Of a stretch of 64,000 nt of DNA, positions 15,030 through 23,838 are shown in pieces. The DNA is from JAGRMG01 sp047975215 (GTDB lineage: Bacteria > Pseudomonadota > Alphaproteobacteria > Rhodobacterales > Rhodobacteraceae): contig JBKEDD010000090.1 of assembly GCA_047975215.1 (NCBI GenBank), positions 1 through 64,000 of the forward strand. Direction: 5' to 3'. The position numbers and the translations under genes were made by a program. The first letter of the stretch is position 1, and every line of letters begins with the position of its first letter. The notes beneath the pieces are model-generated. The model saw nothing but the letters and a program-made list of their open reading frames with translations, was not told the origin of the DNA and did no database searches.

Positions 15030-16352
15030 TCGCTGTTCGCTGTGGCCTCGATCGAGGCGGCCAAACGCTATTATCTGGAGTTTGCCGCGCAGCAGGCGGC
15101 CTTGCCCGAGGCACAGCGGCTGAAGGTCGGGCTGATCTTCAGCTTTGCCGCCAATGAAGACGATGAGGGCGGCCTGCTGGGCGAGGAGGAGTTCGAGACC
15201 GAGGGGCTGGACCAGTCATCGCGCGATTTTCTGGATGCGGCGATCAAGGATTACAACGCGCATTTCGGCACCAGTTTCGATACCTCGGCCGACAAGTTCC
15301 AGAACTATTACAAGGATCTGTCACAGCGCCTGAAAAAGCGCGAACTGGACCTGGTGATTGTCGTCAACATGTTCCTGACCGGTTTCGACGCCACCACGCT
15401 CAACACGCTCTGGGCCGACAAGAACCTGAAGGCGCATGGGCTGATCCAGGCCTATTCGCGCACCAACCGCATCCTCAACTCGGTCAAGACCTACGGAAAT
15501 ATCGTTTCCTTCCGCAACCTGGAGCAGGAAACCAACGACGCGCTGGCGCTGTTCGGCAACAAGGATGCGAAGGGCATCGTGCTGCTGAAACCCTATGGGG
15601 AATATTGCCAGGAGTATAAGGAGCGGGTCGAGGAACTTATTGCCGGGTTTCCCTTGGGCAGCACGATTGTCGGCGAGACCGCCCAGAAGGCATTCGTCTA
15701 GCTATTCGGCTCGATCCTGCGGCTGAAGAACATCCTTGTCGTATTTGACGATTTCGCCGGCAACGAGATCCTGAGCGAGCGTGATTTTCAGGACTATCAG
15801 AGCCAGTATCTGAACCTTCACGCCGAGTTCCGCGCTGCATCGGGGGCCGACAAGGAGGCGATCAATGATGACGTGGTGTTCGAGATCGAGCTCATCAAGC
15901 AGGTGGAGATCAACGTCGATTACATCCTGCTGCTGGTGGAACGATACCTGAAGAAGAGGGGCACGGGCGAAGACAAGGAGATCCGCGCCACCATCGATCG
16001 TGCGGTCAGCTCGAGCCCGTCCCTGCGCAACAAGAAGGATCTCATCGAGCAGTTCGTCGACACCGTTTCCACCAAGGCCAGGGTGGATGCGCAATGGCAG
16101 GCCTTCGTGGCGGCGAAGAAGGCCGAGGAACTGGAACGCATCATCGCGGAAGAGAACCTGAACGCAGAGGCGACCCGCAGCTTCATTGACAGCGCCTTCC
16201 GTGATGGCAGCGTGCCCGCCACCGGCACGGCAATCACCAGGATCCTGCCGCCGGTCTCGCGGTTCTCCAAAGACAACGGCCATGCGGCCAAGAAGCGAAC
16301 AGTTCTGGACAGGCTGGCAGCGTTCTTCGAGCGCTATTTCGGGCTGGCCTGA
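15025..16352 (+). pseudogene. hsdR: hsdR (type I restriction endonuclease R subunit), C-terminal half with in-frame stop
   Basis: About 440 codons match the second half of HsdR: FLDAAIKDYNAHFGTSF, KRELDLVIVVNMFLTGFDAT (helicase motif V), LIQAYSRTNRILNSV (motif VI), then the helical C-terminus that docks on the methylase complex. The nuclease domain and helicase motifs I-III are missing. A TAG at 15699-15701 interrupts the frame where relatives read through (AFV*LFGSILRLKNIL), so the gene is dead twice over. hsdM and hsdS are not present. It begins directly from the Phd fragment at ~15025. In life it would cut unmodified DNA as part of a type I system. Confidence 0.88.
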
Positions 16353-16419
16353 GGACACAAGCATCTCGCGCGCAAGGCCACTGAGGCCGTCAACGCGCAG
16401 CCGAGCCATCTACCGTTGA

Positions 16420-16509
16420 TGTACAATCCGCGATCGTGTTCGACGATCCCGTCTCCTCGCTCGACCATTTGCATCGAGACAGGATGGCGACCCGGTTGGG
16501 ATGTGGTTA
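16420..16509 (+). pseudogene. AAA-ATPase fragment (Walker B/D-loop)
   Basis: A short frame reads IVFDDPVSSLDHLHRDRMAT then RLGCG and stops. FDDPVSSLD is the Walker B and D-loop of RecN/SMC-like AAA ATPases found in defence islands, often near type I restriction loci. Only ~25 codons survive. Confidence 0.45.
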
Positions 16510-16715
16510 ATTCATATATAGGTCATGGGATCGTCAGAGATCGTCGGCCGATCGCTTTTTCGACCTCGGAATATTTCAATAATATACGGCAAAACAATGT
16601 CTTGGTGTAGTTTCCCCGGCTTCGGCAAAATTTCTTTACTGGAGCGAGCTTTCCAGGTTACGTGGCGTGAAGGGCATGATTCCAATATAGGAGTTGTCCG
16701 AAGGGAGGTCCGGCG

Positions 16716-17486
16716 ATGGACGAATCCGGCATTACGCGGAAGACGCGCGCGATTGTGCCCAAACACCGGCGCATCTCGGACCGGATCCTGCGCGACATCG
16801 AAAGCGGCAAGTGGACGGCCGGGGCGCAGCTTCCGGCCGAAGACAAGCTGGCCGACGATTGCGACGTGTCCGTCGGCACCATCCAGCGGGCGCTGCGCAA
16901 CCTGGTCGACAGTGGTGTATTGGTACGCAAGCACGGAAAGGGAACTTTCGTGTCCGGCGCGCGGGCGCCACGCCAGCATCTGCGGCATTTCCGCTTCCTG
17001 GCCGATGACGGCCGGACCCTGCTGCCGATCTATTTCAATATCCTGACCATAGAGGCGTGCAACCTCGATGGCCCCTGGGCCGGTTTCCTTCAGGATCCGT
17101 CGGACGAATATGTCCGGATCACCCGGCTGGCATCGGTCGCGGGCGAGTTCGAAGCCTACAGCGAGGTTCTGCTTCCGGCTGGCCGGTTCTCGGCGCTGCT
17201 GGATCTCGGACGCGACAGGCTGGACGGGGTATCGATACGCGACAAGCTGGCCGAGGAGTTCAACGCGCCCACGCTGTCGGCCCGCCAGACCCTGCTGTGC
17301 CAACCGCTTCCGCCGCGGGTAACCCGGATCATCGACGTTCCGACCGGTCAGTACGGCACTGTCTGGACGATCGAGGGCATGAGCTACCGCGAAACGCCGA
17401 TCACCTGGCAGCGTGTCTTCGTTCCGCCAAGCGACCGCGCGCTGGAGCTTCCGCCCGTCTATCCCGACGCGAGGACGCGGCAATGA
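16716..17486 (+). CDS. GntR-family regulator (HutC/UTRA type) of the ComA-like/TRAP cluster
   Basis: A 256-residue GntR regulator. The winged-helix domain (RISDRILRDIESGKWTAGAQ, LPAEDKLADDCDVSVGTIQR, KHGKGTFVSG) occupies residues 15-85, and a UTRA ligand-binding domain (EAYSEVLLPAGRF, later YRETPITWQRVFVPP) fills the rest. GGGAGG precedes the ATG by 7 bases. It overlaps the ComA-like gene by 4 bp and leads a co-directional cluster, which it presumably represses until a pathway metabolite binds. UTRA ligands are often phosphorylated sugars or small acids; the ligand here is unknown. The AT-rich stretch at 16500-16600 is the likely promoter region. Confidence 0.9.
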   Translation: MDESGITRKTRAIVPKHRRISDRILRDIESGKWTAGAQLPAEDKLADDCDVSVGTIQRALRNLVDSGVLVRKHGKGTFVSGARAPRQHLRHFRFLADDGRTLLPIYFNILTIEACNLDGPWAGFLQDPSDEYVRITRLASVAGEFEAYSEVLLPAGRFSALLDLGRDRLDGVSIRDKLAEEFNAPTLSARQTLLCQPLPPRVTRIIDVPTGQYGTVWTIEGMSYRETPITWQRVFVPPSDRALELPPVYPDARTRQ

Positions 17487-18292
17487 GCGAGCCGTTCGCC
17501 TTCGTGCCGGTGACACCGGACCGGTCGCGGCAAAAACCCCGTGATACCGGTCTGACGATGATCATAGATGACGGTGTGCCTCTTGGCGCGCAGCGCGATC
17601 TTCTGAACACCGGCGCGGCCTTCGTCGATATCGCCAAGATCAAGACCGGCTCGGCGCGGCTTTATGACGAGGCGGCGCTGATGGCCAAGATCGCGCTGTA
17701 TCGCGAGCATGGGCTCGAGGTGTTCCCCGGCGGGCAGTTCCTGGAATATGTGCTGCACATGATCGGCCCCAAGGCGGCGGCGCGATATTGGGACGAGGCC
17801 CGGCGGCTGGGTTTCGGCGCGGTCGAAGTGTCCGACAACGTGGTTGCCGTCGATGACGAACTGCGCCGCGACCTGATCACCGGCGCCCGTTCGGCGGGCT
17901 TGCGGGTTTTTGCCGAGATCGGGTCGAAAGAGGACGAAACCGCGATCGAGACGCTGATTGCCCAAGGGCGGCAAAGCCTCGATGCCGGTGCCGACCTGCT
18001 GCTGGTCGAGGCCGCAGAGCTGATCCATGGTGGCCGGATGCGCCGCGACCTGTTCGACGCACTGGTCGCGAGCTTCGATCCGGCGCGGCTGCTGTTCGAA
18101 CTGCCCGGCCCCTGGATCGAGGGCACATGCCATCACCGGATAGAGTCGCTGGCGAAGATGCTGGTGGCGGAGAACGGCCCGGATGTGAATCTGGGCAACG
18201 TCGCCCCCGACCGGATCATCGACCTGGAAGGGATACGCTGCGGATTGGGGGTCGCGGGGCCGCCGACGATACTGGCATCAGAAAAACAATAG
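17483..18292 (+). CDS. Phosphosulfolactate-synthase-like protein (ComA family)
   Basis: A 269-residue TIM-barrel protein of the ComA/phosphosulfolactate synthase family. Visible family motifs are GLTMIIDDGVPLGAQRDLL near residue 24, FVDIAKIKTGSARLY, GLEVFPGGQFLEY, AVEVSDN, then RVFAEIGSKED and GADLLLVEAAEL. Known members add sulfite to phosphoenolpyruvate to give phosphosulfolactate (coenzyme M or sulfolactate synthesis). The archaeal motif KLGWGT is KIKTGS here, so the substrate or direction may differ. The start overlaps the GntR stop (ATGA). With a TRAP importer and a DUF3604 hydrolase downstream, a catabolic role on an imported sulfonate- or phosphonate-like acid is an inference. The family call is firm; the exact reaction is open. 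Confidence 0.82.
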   Translation: MSEPFAFVPVTPDRSRQKPRDTGLTMIIDDGVPLGAQRDLLNTGAAFVDIAKIKTGSARLYDEAALMAKIALYREHGLEVFPGGQFLEYVLHMIGPKAAARYWDEARRLGFGAVEVSDNVVAVDDELRRDLITGARSAGLRVFAEIGSKEDETAIETLIAQGRQSLDAGADLLLVEAAELIHGGRMRRDLFDALVASFDPARLLFELPGPWIEGTCHHRIESLAKMLVAENGPDVNLGNVAPDRIIDLEGIRCGLGVAGPPTILASEKQ

Positions 18293-18341
18293 GCATGAGG
18301 CATATCCCGAGCCAATCACACGTTAGCAGGAGGTACTGCAC

Positions 18342-19373
18342 ATGACATATCCACTACTCACATCCTTGGGCGCCGGGCTTCGCGGGCTTGTCCAGGGCGC
18401 CGTCATCGCGAGCGCGGCGACGCTGACCGGCTTCGGCGCCCTGGCGCAGGACATGCCCCAGATGACATTGAAATTCGGGCATCCCTATAATGAGGATCAC
18501 CCGCTCGCCCGCGGGGCGCAGCGCTTCGCCGACACCGTGGCCGACCGCAGCGGCGGCAACATCGAGATCGAGGTCTTTCCGAACTCGACGATCGGCTCGT
18601 CGCGCGACCTGGTCGAGGCGATGCAGATCGGGGTGGTCGATTTCGCGCTCGTGCCGACAACCAATGTCGCCTCGTTCTATCCGCCGCTCGACATCTTCTA
18701 CCTTCCCTTCGTGTTCCGCGACCGCGAACACGCCTATGCGGTGGCCGACGGGCCGGTGGGCCAGAAGCTATATGCCGACATGCTGGAAAAGATCGGCATC
18801 CGCACGCTGGCGATGTTCGAAAGCGGGTTCCGCACCATCACCACGCGCGACAAGAGGATCGATGAACCCGCGGACATGGAAGGCGTCAAGTTCCGCGTCG
18901 TCAACAACCCGTTGAACGTGGCGACCTTCAACGCGTTGGGGGCGAATTCGACGCCGATGGCCTTCAGCGAGGTCTTCACCGGCCTGCAGCAGGGCACTGT
19001 CGACGGCCAGGACAACCCGATCGGCAACGTGCGTGCGATGGGCTTCGACAAGGTGCAGGGAAACATCACGTTGTCCAACCACCAATGGGCCGGGATCATG
19101 TTTCTTGTCGACGAGAAGGAATGGGCGAACTTCCCCGACAACATGAAGCAGATGATGACCGAAGCCGCGCGGGAGGCCCAGGAATGGGAGCGCACGGAAC
19201 TGAACGCGCAGGAGGCCGACTATCTCAGCCAGATGGAGGCCGACGGCATGGTTGTCACGCGGCTGACGCCCGAACAGACCGAAGCCTTCCAGAAGGCGAT
19301 GCAGCCGGTCTGGGACGAGTGGGGCCCGAAACTGGGTGAAGAACTGGTCCAGAGCGTCGTCGATACCAAGTAA
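18342..19373 (+). CDS. TRAP transporter solute-binding protein (DctP family)
   Basis: A 343-residue DctP-type periplasmic binding protein. A signal peptide ends at ALAQ (about residue 36). The mature start MTLKFGHPYNEDHPL, the FADTVADRSGGNIEIEVFPN segment and the MEGVKFRVVNNPL motif with its carboxylate-clamping arginine are typical. It captures an organic acid and hands it to the DctQM membrane complex encoded next. AGGAGG precedes the ATG. It follows the ComA-like gene by 49 bases and is separated from dctQ by 96 bases containing GC-rich hairpins, the usual device for making more binding protein than membrane protein. Confidence 0.92.
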   Translation: MTYPLLTSLGAGLRGLVQGAVIASAATLTGFGALAQDMPQMTLKFGHPYNEDHPLARGAQRFADTVADRSGGNIEIEVFPNSTIGSSRDLVEAMQIGVVDFALVPTTNVASFYPPLDIFYLPFVFRDREHAYAVADGPVGQKLYADMLEKIGIRTLAMFESGFRTITTRDKRIDEPADMEGVKFRVVNNPLNVATFNALGANSTPMAFSEVFTGLQQGTVDGQDNPIGNVRAMGFDKVQGNITLSNHQWAGIMFLVDEKEWANFPDNMKQMMTEAAREAQEWERTELNAQEADYLSQMEADGMVVTRLTPEQTEAFQKAMQPVWDEWGPKLGEELVQSVVDTK

Positions 19374-19469
19374 CCGCACCCGCCGCCAAACCGGCCCCGG
19401 GGCATGTTCCGGGCTGGAGGCCGGAGCCTCGGGCGCCGGCCTTCCCCACCGCACCGCAACGGAGTCGTC

Positions 19470-19994
19470 ATGCGAATATTGCGCCGCGTCCTCGACCTGA
19501 GTGAGATCCTGTTGATGGGTCTGTGTGTCCTGGGCTTCATCCTGATGTTCGCCCTCGGTGTGGCAACGGTGTTCTTCCGTTTCGTCGTCGAGCAATCGCT
19601 GACATTCCCCGACGAGCTGATCCGATACATTTTCATCTGGATGGTCCTTCTGGGGTCGGCCATCGCCTTCCGTCGGGGCATTCATGCCGCGATCTCGATG
19701 TTCACCAGCATGTTGCCGGTGATGCTGGAACGCGTGGTGCTGGTTGGGGCGACGCTTGCCTCGGCGCTTTTCTTTCTGGTGCTGCTGCGCGACGGAATCG
19801 CGCTGACCCGCGTGGTGCAGCCGCAGATTTCGCCCGCGCTCGAGCTCTCGATGTCTTGGGTCTATGCGGCGATGCCCGTGGGCGGTGCGTTCCTGCTGAT
19901 CTACGCGCTCGAATTGCTGGTCAAGCTGATCGTACTGACCCCCGAAGAGGCGATGGCCGAACGGCGCGGGCCGCCACAAGGAGAGACGCGATGA
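19470..19994 (+). CDS. TRAP transporter small membrane subunit (DctQ)
   Basis: A 174-residue four-helix membrane protein of the DctQ family, with TFPDELIRYIFIWMVLLGSA as its hallmark second-helix region and FRRGIHAAI after it. The start at 19470 has a GGAG ribosome site. It overlaps dctM by 4 bp (ATGA). It stabilises the DctM channel in the inner membrane and docks the binding protein. Confidence 0.92.
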   Translation: MRILRRVLDLSEILLMGLCVLGFILMFALGVATVFFRFVVEQSLTFPDELIRYIFIWMVLLGSAIAFRRGIHAAISMFTSMLPVMLERVVLVGATLASALFFLVLLRDGIALTRVVQPQISPALELSMSWVYAAMPVGGAFLLIYALELLVKLIVLTPEEAMAERRGPPQGETR

Positions 19995-21262
19995 CGACTA
20001 TCCTGATCTTTGGTGCCCTCGTCATTCTGATGCTGATCCGCACGCCGATCGCGGTTGCACTTGGCGTGGCCAGCATCGTCGGGCTGTGGTCGTCGGGCAT
20101 CGACCTTCAGATCGTCATTCAGCGCGCGATCTCAACCAACAATTCCTTTCCATTGCTGGCCATACCGTTCTTCATCCTGGCCGGAGAGATCATGTCGACG
20201 GGCGGTATGTCCCGGCGGCTGGTGGATTTCGCCGACGCGCTTGTCGGGCATTTCCGCGGGGGACTAGGCGCGGTCGCGATCCTGGCGTCGAGCTTCTTCG
20301 CCGCCCTGTCGGGGTCGAACGCGGCGACGGTGGCGGCGATCGGCGGCGTGATGAACGCGCCGATGACCGAGAAGGGATACCGCCCGGCCTATACGGCGGC
20401 CACGATCGCGGCGGCCGGTGTGACGGGCATGATCATCCCGCCCAGTATCCTGCTGATCCTCTACGGCGTCGTCACCGGCGTCTCGATCGCCGATCTTTTC
20501 ATCGCGGGCATCCTGCCGGGCGTGCTGATCTGCCTCAGCCTGCTGGCTATGAACTGGTTTCTGATCCGCAAGGAAAATGTCGTGCAGGAACCGTTCCGGG
20601 GAAGCGGCCACATCTGGGTTACCTTCCGCGCCGCGTTCTGGCCGCTGCTGATGCCGGTCATCATCCTGTCGGGCATCTATGGCGGCATCTTCACACCGAC
20701 AGAGGCAGCTATCGTCGCCGTCTTCTACGGCCTGATCGTTGGTTTCGCGTATCGCGAGATGTCGGCGCGGTCACTCTACCGCGCTTTCACGAAGGCGGTC
20801 CTGTCCACCGCAGTGGTGATGTTCATCATGAACAGCGCCGGCGTCTTCGCTTGGCTGATCACGATCAACCAGATCCCGCAGGGTATCTCGGCCTATCTGG
20901 CCGCCACGGCGGCGAATGACATCGTCTACATGATCCTGGTCAACATCTTTCTGCTGATCGTGGGCTGCATGATGAACGCCGCGGCCGCGATCGTGGTATT
21001 CACGTCGATCCTCTACCCGGCCGCGATGACGTTCGGCATCGACCCCGTCGTGTTCGGTATCGTGATGGCGGTCAACCTCAGCATCGGCACGGTGACGCCG
21101 CCGCTCGGGGTCGACCTGTTCATCGCGTCCGCGATCACCAATGTCAGCATCGAACGCATTGTCGTGCGGATGCTGCCCTACATCCTGATCCTGGTCGTCG
21201 ACCTGCTGCTGATCTCGTTCTATCCGCCGCTTTCGACCTTCCTGATCGACATCATCCGCTGA
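19991..21262 (+). CDS. TRAP transporter large membrane subunit (DctM)
   Basis: A 423-residue DctM transporter with about 12 membrane segments. Family landmarks include PLLAIPFFILAGEIMSTGGM, a GSNAATVAAIGGVM hairpin, GMIIPPSILLILYG and the late NLSIGTVTPPLGVDLF. It carries out Na+-coupled uptake of the acid delivered by DctP. The true start is 19991, overlapping dctQ; longer upstream frames are shadow. The gene ends 23 bases before the DUF3604 gene, so the hydrolase is probably part of the same transcript. Confidence 0.93.
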   Translation: MTTILIFGALVILMLIRTPIAVALGVASIVGLWSSGIDLQIVIQRAISTNNSFPLLAIPFFILAGEIMSTGGMSRRLVDFADALVGHFRGGLGAVAILASSFFAALSGSNAATVAAIGGVMNAPMTEKGYRPAYTAATIAAAGVTGMIIPPSILLILYGVVTGVSIADLFIAGILPGVLICLSLLAMNWFLIRKENVVQEPFRGSGHIWVTFRAAFWPLLMPVIILSGIYGGIFTPTEAAIVAVFYGLIVGFAYREMSARSLYRAFTKAVLSTAVVMFIMNSAGVFAWLITINQIPQGISAYLAATAANDIVYMILVNIFLLIVGCMMNAAAAIVVFTSILYPAAMTFGIDPVVFGIVMAVNLSIGTVTPPLGVDLFIASAITNVSIERIVVRMLPYILILVVDLLLISFYPPLSTFLIDIIR

Positions 21263-21285
21263 CCATCGTCAAAAGGAACATCGCC

Positions 21286-23601
21286 ATGACCGATACGATC
21301 GCGCCCTCCGGAGGTGCAGCCAATACAAGCGGTGTCATCCGCAGCCCGATCGCCGACCGCGACCTTGGCCACGCGACGATCACGCCCGACGGCGCGCATC
21401 AGGCGGGCACATGGGCGTCGTTCACGCTGACCTATACCGCCGGCACGTTCGGCATCGACGATTCCGGCAGCCTGAGAGTCTGTTTCCGATTTGCCTCCGA
21501 TCAGAGCAACCCGCAATTCGACGACCCCAAGGGCGCCGGCTTCACCATCGTTGAGGCCAGCAACGGCGCGGTGCTTCAGACCCGGTTTGATCCCAAGGGC
21601 AATGTGCGGCCATGGGACCGCACCTTGTGGATCAAGGTGGTCAAGGGGTTCCTGTCGGAAGGCGACACCATCACCATCCGTTTCGGGGTCACCGATCACG
21701 GCGGGCCTGGGATGCGGCTTCAGACCTTCTGCGAGGACAGTTTCGAGTTTCGCGTTCTGGTCGATCCCATTGCGACATTCAATTTCCAGACCCTGCCGGT
21801 ACAGCCTACGATCGCCATCGTTTCGGGCCCGCCCGACCGCTATGTCGCCGTGCTGCCGACCCGGTGCAAGCCGGGCGCGCGCTTTTCACTGAAGATCAAG
21901 GGCGAGGATGCCTGGGGCAACCCCTCGGACCGCTGCGACACGCGCCTGTGGCTGCATGCCGACCGCCCGATTGAGGGCCTGCCTGAAACCGTGGCGCTGA
22001 AACCGGGCGATTTCGCCGCCCGGATCGACGGGCTGTCCGTCGCCGACGAGGGATTCGTTACTGTTGAGTTGCGCGATGAGGCCGGCGGCGTTGTCGCCGT
22101 GGCCAATCCGCTTCAGATCAACAGCGACGAGGTCCAGCATTTCTGGGGCGATCTGCATGGCCAGTCGGAAGAAACCATCGGCACCGGCAGCGCGCGCGAC
22201 TATTTCGCCTTCGCCCGCGACCGCGCCTTCGTCGACGCCTGCGGCCACCAGGGCAATGACTTCCAGATCACCGATGCCTTCTGGGCCGAGCTGAACCGGC
22301 TTTCCTCCGAGTTCGACGAGGCCGGCAGCTACGTGGTTCTGCCCGGCTATGAATGGTCGGGCAACACCGCCCTCGGCGGCGACCGCAACGTCTTCTATCG
22401 CGACGAGACCCGGGCCATCCGCCGGTCGTCGCGCGCGCTGATCGAGGATGAAAGCCACCCCGAAACCGATTGTCCGACGGCGCACGACCTGTTTGCCGCC
22501 TTCGAGGCGGCGGGCGAGTTCGACACCGTATGCTTCGCCCATTGCGGCGGGCGCTATGCCGATATCGGCTATGCCCATGACGGCCGGTTCGAGCGATCGA
22601 TCGAGGTGCATTCCTCCTGGGGCAGCTTCGAATGGCTGCTGCATGATGCCTTTCGGCTGGGTTACCGCGTCGGGGTGGTCGCCAATTCGGACGGCCACAA
22701 GGGCCGGCCGGGCGCCAGCTATCCCGGGGCGGGCAAGTTCGGCGCCATCGGCGGGCTGACATGCTACCTGATGCCTCGACTCGACCGCGCGACGCTGCTC
22801 GATTGCCTGCGCAAGCGGCACCATTACGGCACCACCGGCGGGCCGACGGGGCGCATGATCATCGACTTGGTCGTGCGGTTCGATGCAGAGGGCACACTTT
22901 ACCACGACGACCCGGCGCTTGGCCCCGCAGCGGGGCGGCCGGCGCGCGAGGCGATGATGGGCGATATCGTGCATCTGCCCAAGGGCGGCGTCACGCTGGA
23001 CTTCTCAGTCAGCGCCGCCGCGCCCATCGAACGGGTCGAGCTGTTCGATGGCGAAACGCTGCTCGAAACCTACCGCCCCTATGCCCAGGCCGATCTGGGC
23101 AAGCGCATCCGCGTCATGTGGGAAGGCGCGGAATATCGCGGCCGATTCCGCCAAGTGAGCTGGGATGGTACCGCCACCCTGGACGGGGCGACGCTTGTCG
23201 ATGCTGCCCCGGTCAATTTCCTCAATCGCGACAAGATCCTGCGCTGTGACGGTGATGACAGGCTAAGCTGGGAGGCTCTGACGACCGGCAATCAGGGTGG
23301 CATAGACCTGTGGCTGGCCAACGCGGCGGCGGGTCGGCTGTCACTGAAAACGCCGCTGATCGACGCAGAGGTCGATATCGCCGACATTGGTTTGCAGGAC
23401 ACGGTTTTCGATAACTCGGCGGAACTGCCGCGGTTCCTGCGCCTATACCGCCTGCCGGACGTCAACCCGCATAACAGCCTTTCGGCGACCTGCCATCTGA
23501 CGCCCACCGAGCGCGGCGACAGCGCGATCTACCTCCGCGTCACGCTTGAGGACGGAACCCGCGCCTGGACAAGCCCGACCTACGTCACCCGGAGCCTGTA
23601 G
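21286..23601 (+). CDS. DUF3604 / PHP-like metallohydrolase
   Basis: This 771-residue protein has no signal peptide. Residues ~30-270 are beta-rich, sandwich-like. From about residue 285 comes a DUF3604/PHP-type hydrolase core with metal-site motifs HFWGDLHGQSE, VDACGHQGNDFQITD, LPGYEWSG, FAHCGGRYAD and VVANSDGHKG, rich in His and Asp. A C-terminal beta domain completes it. PHP proteins usually hydrolyse phosphate or phosphonate esters with bound metals; for DUF3604 I know of no settled substrate. It closes the GntR/ComA-like/TRAP cluster and is very likely the enzyme acting on the imported compound or on an intermediate, in the cytoplasm. The family call is strong, the reaction unknown. Confidence 0.8.
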   Translation: MTDTIAPSGGAANTSGVIRSPIADRDLGHATITPDGAHQAGTWASFTLTYTAGTFGIDDSGSLRVCFRFASDQSNPQFDDPKGAGFTIVEASNGAVLQTRFDPKGNVRPWDRTLWIKVVKGFLSEGDTITIRFGVTDHGGPGMRLQTFCEDSFEFRVLVDPIATFNFQTLPVQPTIAIVSGPPDRYVAVLPTRCKPGARFSLKIKGEDAWGNPSDRCDTRLWLHADRPIEGLPETVALKPGDFAARIDGLSVADEGFVTVELRDEAGGVVAVANPLQINSDEVQHFWGDLHGQSEETIGTGSARDYFAFARDRAFVDACGHQGNDFQITDAFWAELNRLSSEFDEAGSYVVLPGYEWSGNTALGGDRNVFYRDETRAIRRSSRALIEDESHPETDCPTAHDLFAAFEAAGEFDTVCFAHCGGRYADIGYAHDGRFERSIEVHSSWGSFEWLLHDAFRLGYRVGVVANSDGHKGRPGASYPGAGKFGAIGGLTCYLMPRLDRATLLDCLRKRHHYGTTGGPTGRMIIDLVVRFDAEGTLYHDDPALGPAAGRPAREAMMGDIVHLPKGGVTLDFSVSAAAPIERVELFDGETLLETYRPYAQADLGKRIRVMWEGAEYRGRFRQVSWDGTATLDGATLVDAAPVNFLNRDKILRCDGDDRLSWEALTTGNQGGIDLWLANAAAGRLSLKTPLIDAEVDIADIGLQDTVFDNSAELPRFLRLYRLPDVNPHNSLSATCHLTPTERGDSAIYLRVTLEDGTRAWTSPTYVTRSL

Positions 23602-23749
23602 CCGCCGCCCTTCCGGGCGCACTTGCCAAGTTCCGGCTGTCGGTCATCATCCGCGAATCTCCCGTCGATACGGTCTTGGTCCGTGCCGATGGATGGGGGG
23701 GGCCGAATAAGAAATTTGAAAAGTGAAGCCGGCATCGGAGATGCGAATA

Positions 23750-23838
23750 ATGGCAGGCAGCGTCAACAAGGCCATCATGATCGGCAGCCCTGGCATGGAT
23801 CCTGAAACCAGAGTTCCACCAAGTGGTCAGAGGCGCCT
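23750..23838 (+). pseudogene. ssb: ssb (single-stranded DNA-binding protein) N-terminal fragment
   Basis: From the ATG at 23750 the frame reads MAGSVNKAIMIGSPGMDPET then RVPPSGQ, clearly the first ~27 residues of an alphaproteobacterial SSB (normally MAGSVNKVI, then GNLGRDPE). The rest is gone, and the frame enters sequence antisense to the LysR gene. Substitutions (Leu to Pro and Arg to Met in GNLGRDPE) show decay. It is probably left by a mobile element carrying its own ssb. Confidence 0.6.

Noticed and set aside
18768..19979. 403-codon open frame on the minus strand
   Set aside because: It is antisense to dctP and dctQ and His/Asp/Arg-rich, as expected of a shadow frame.
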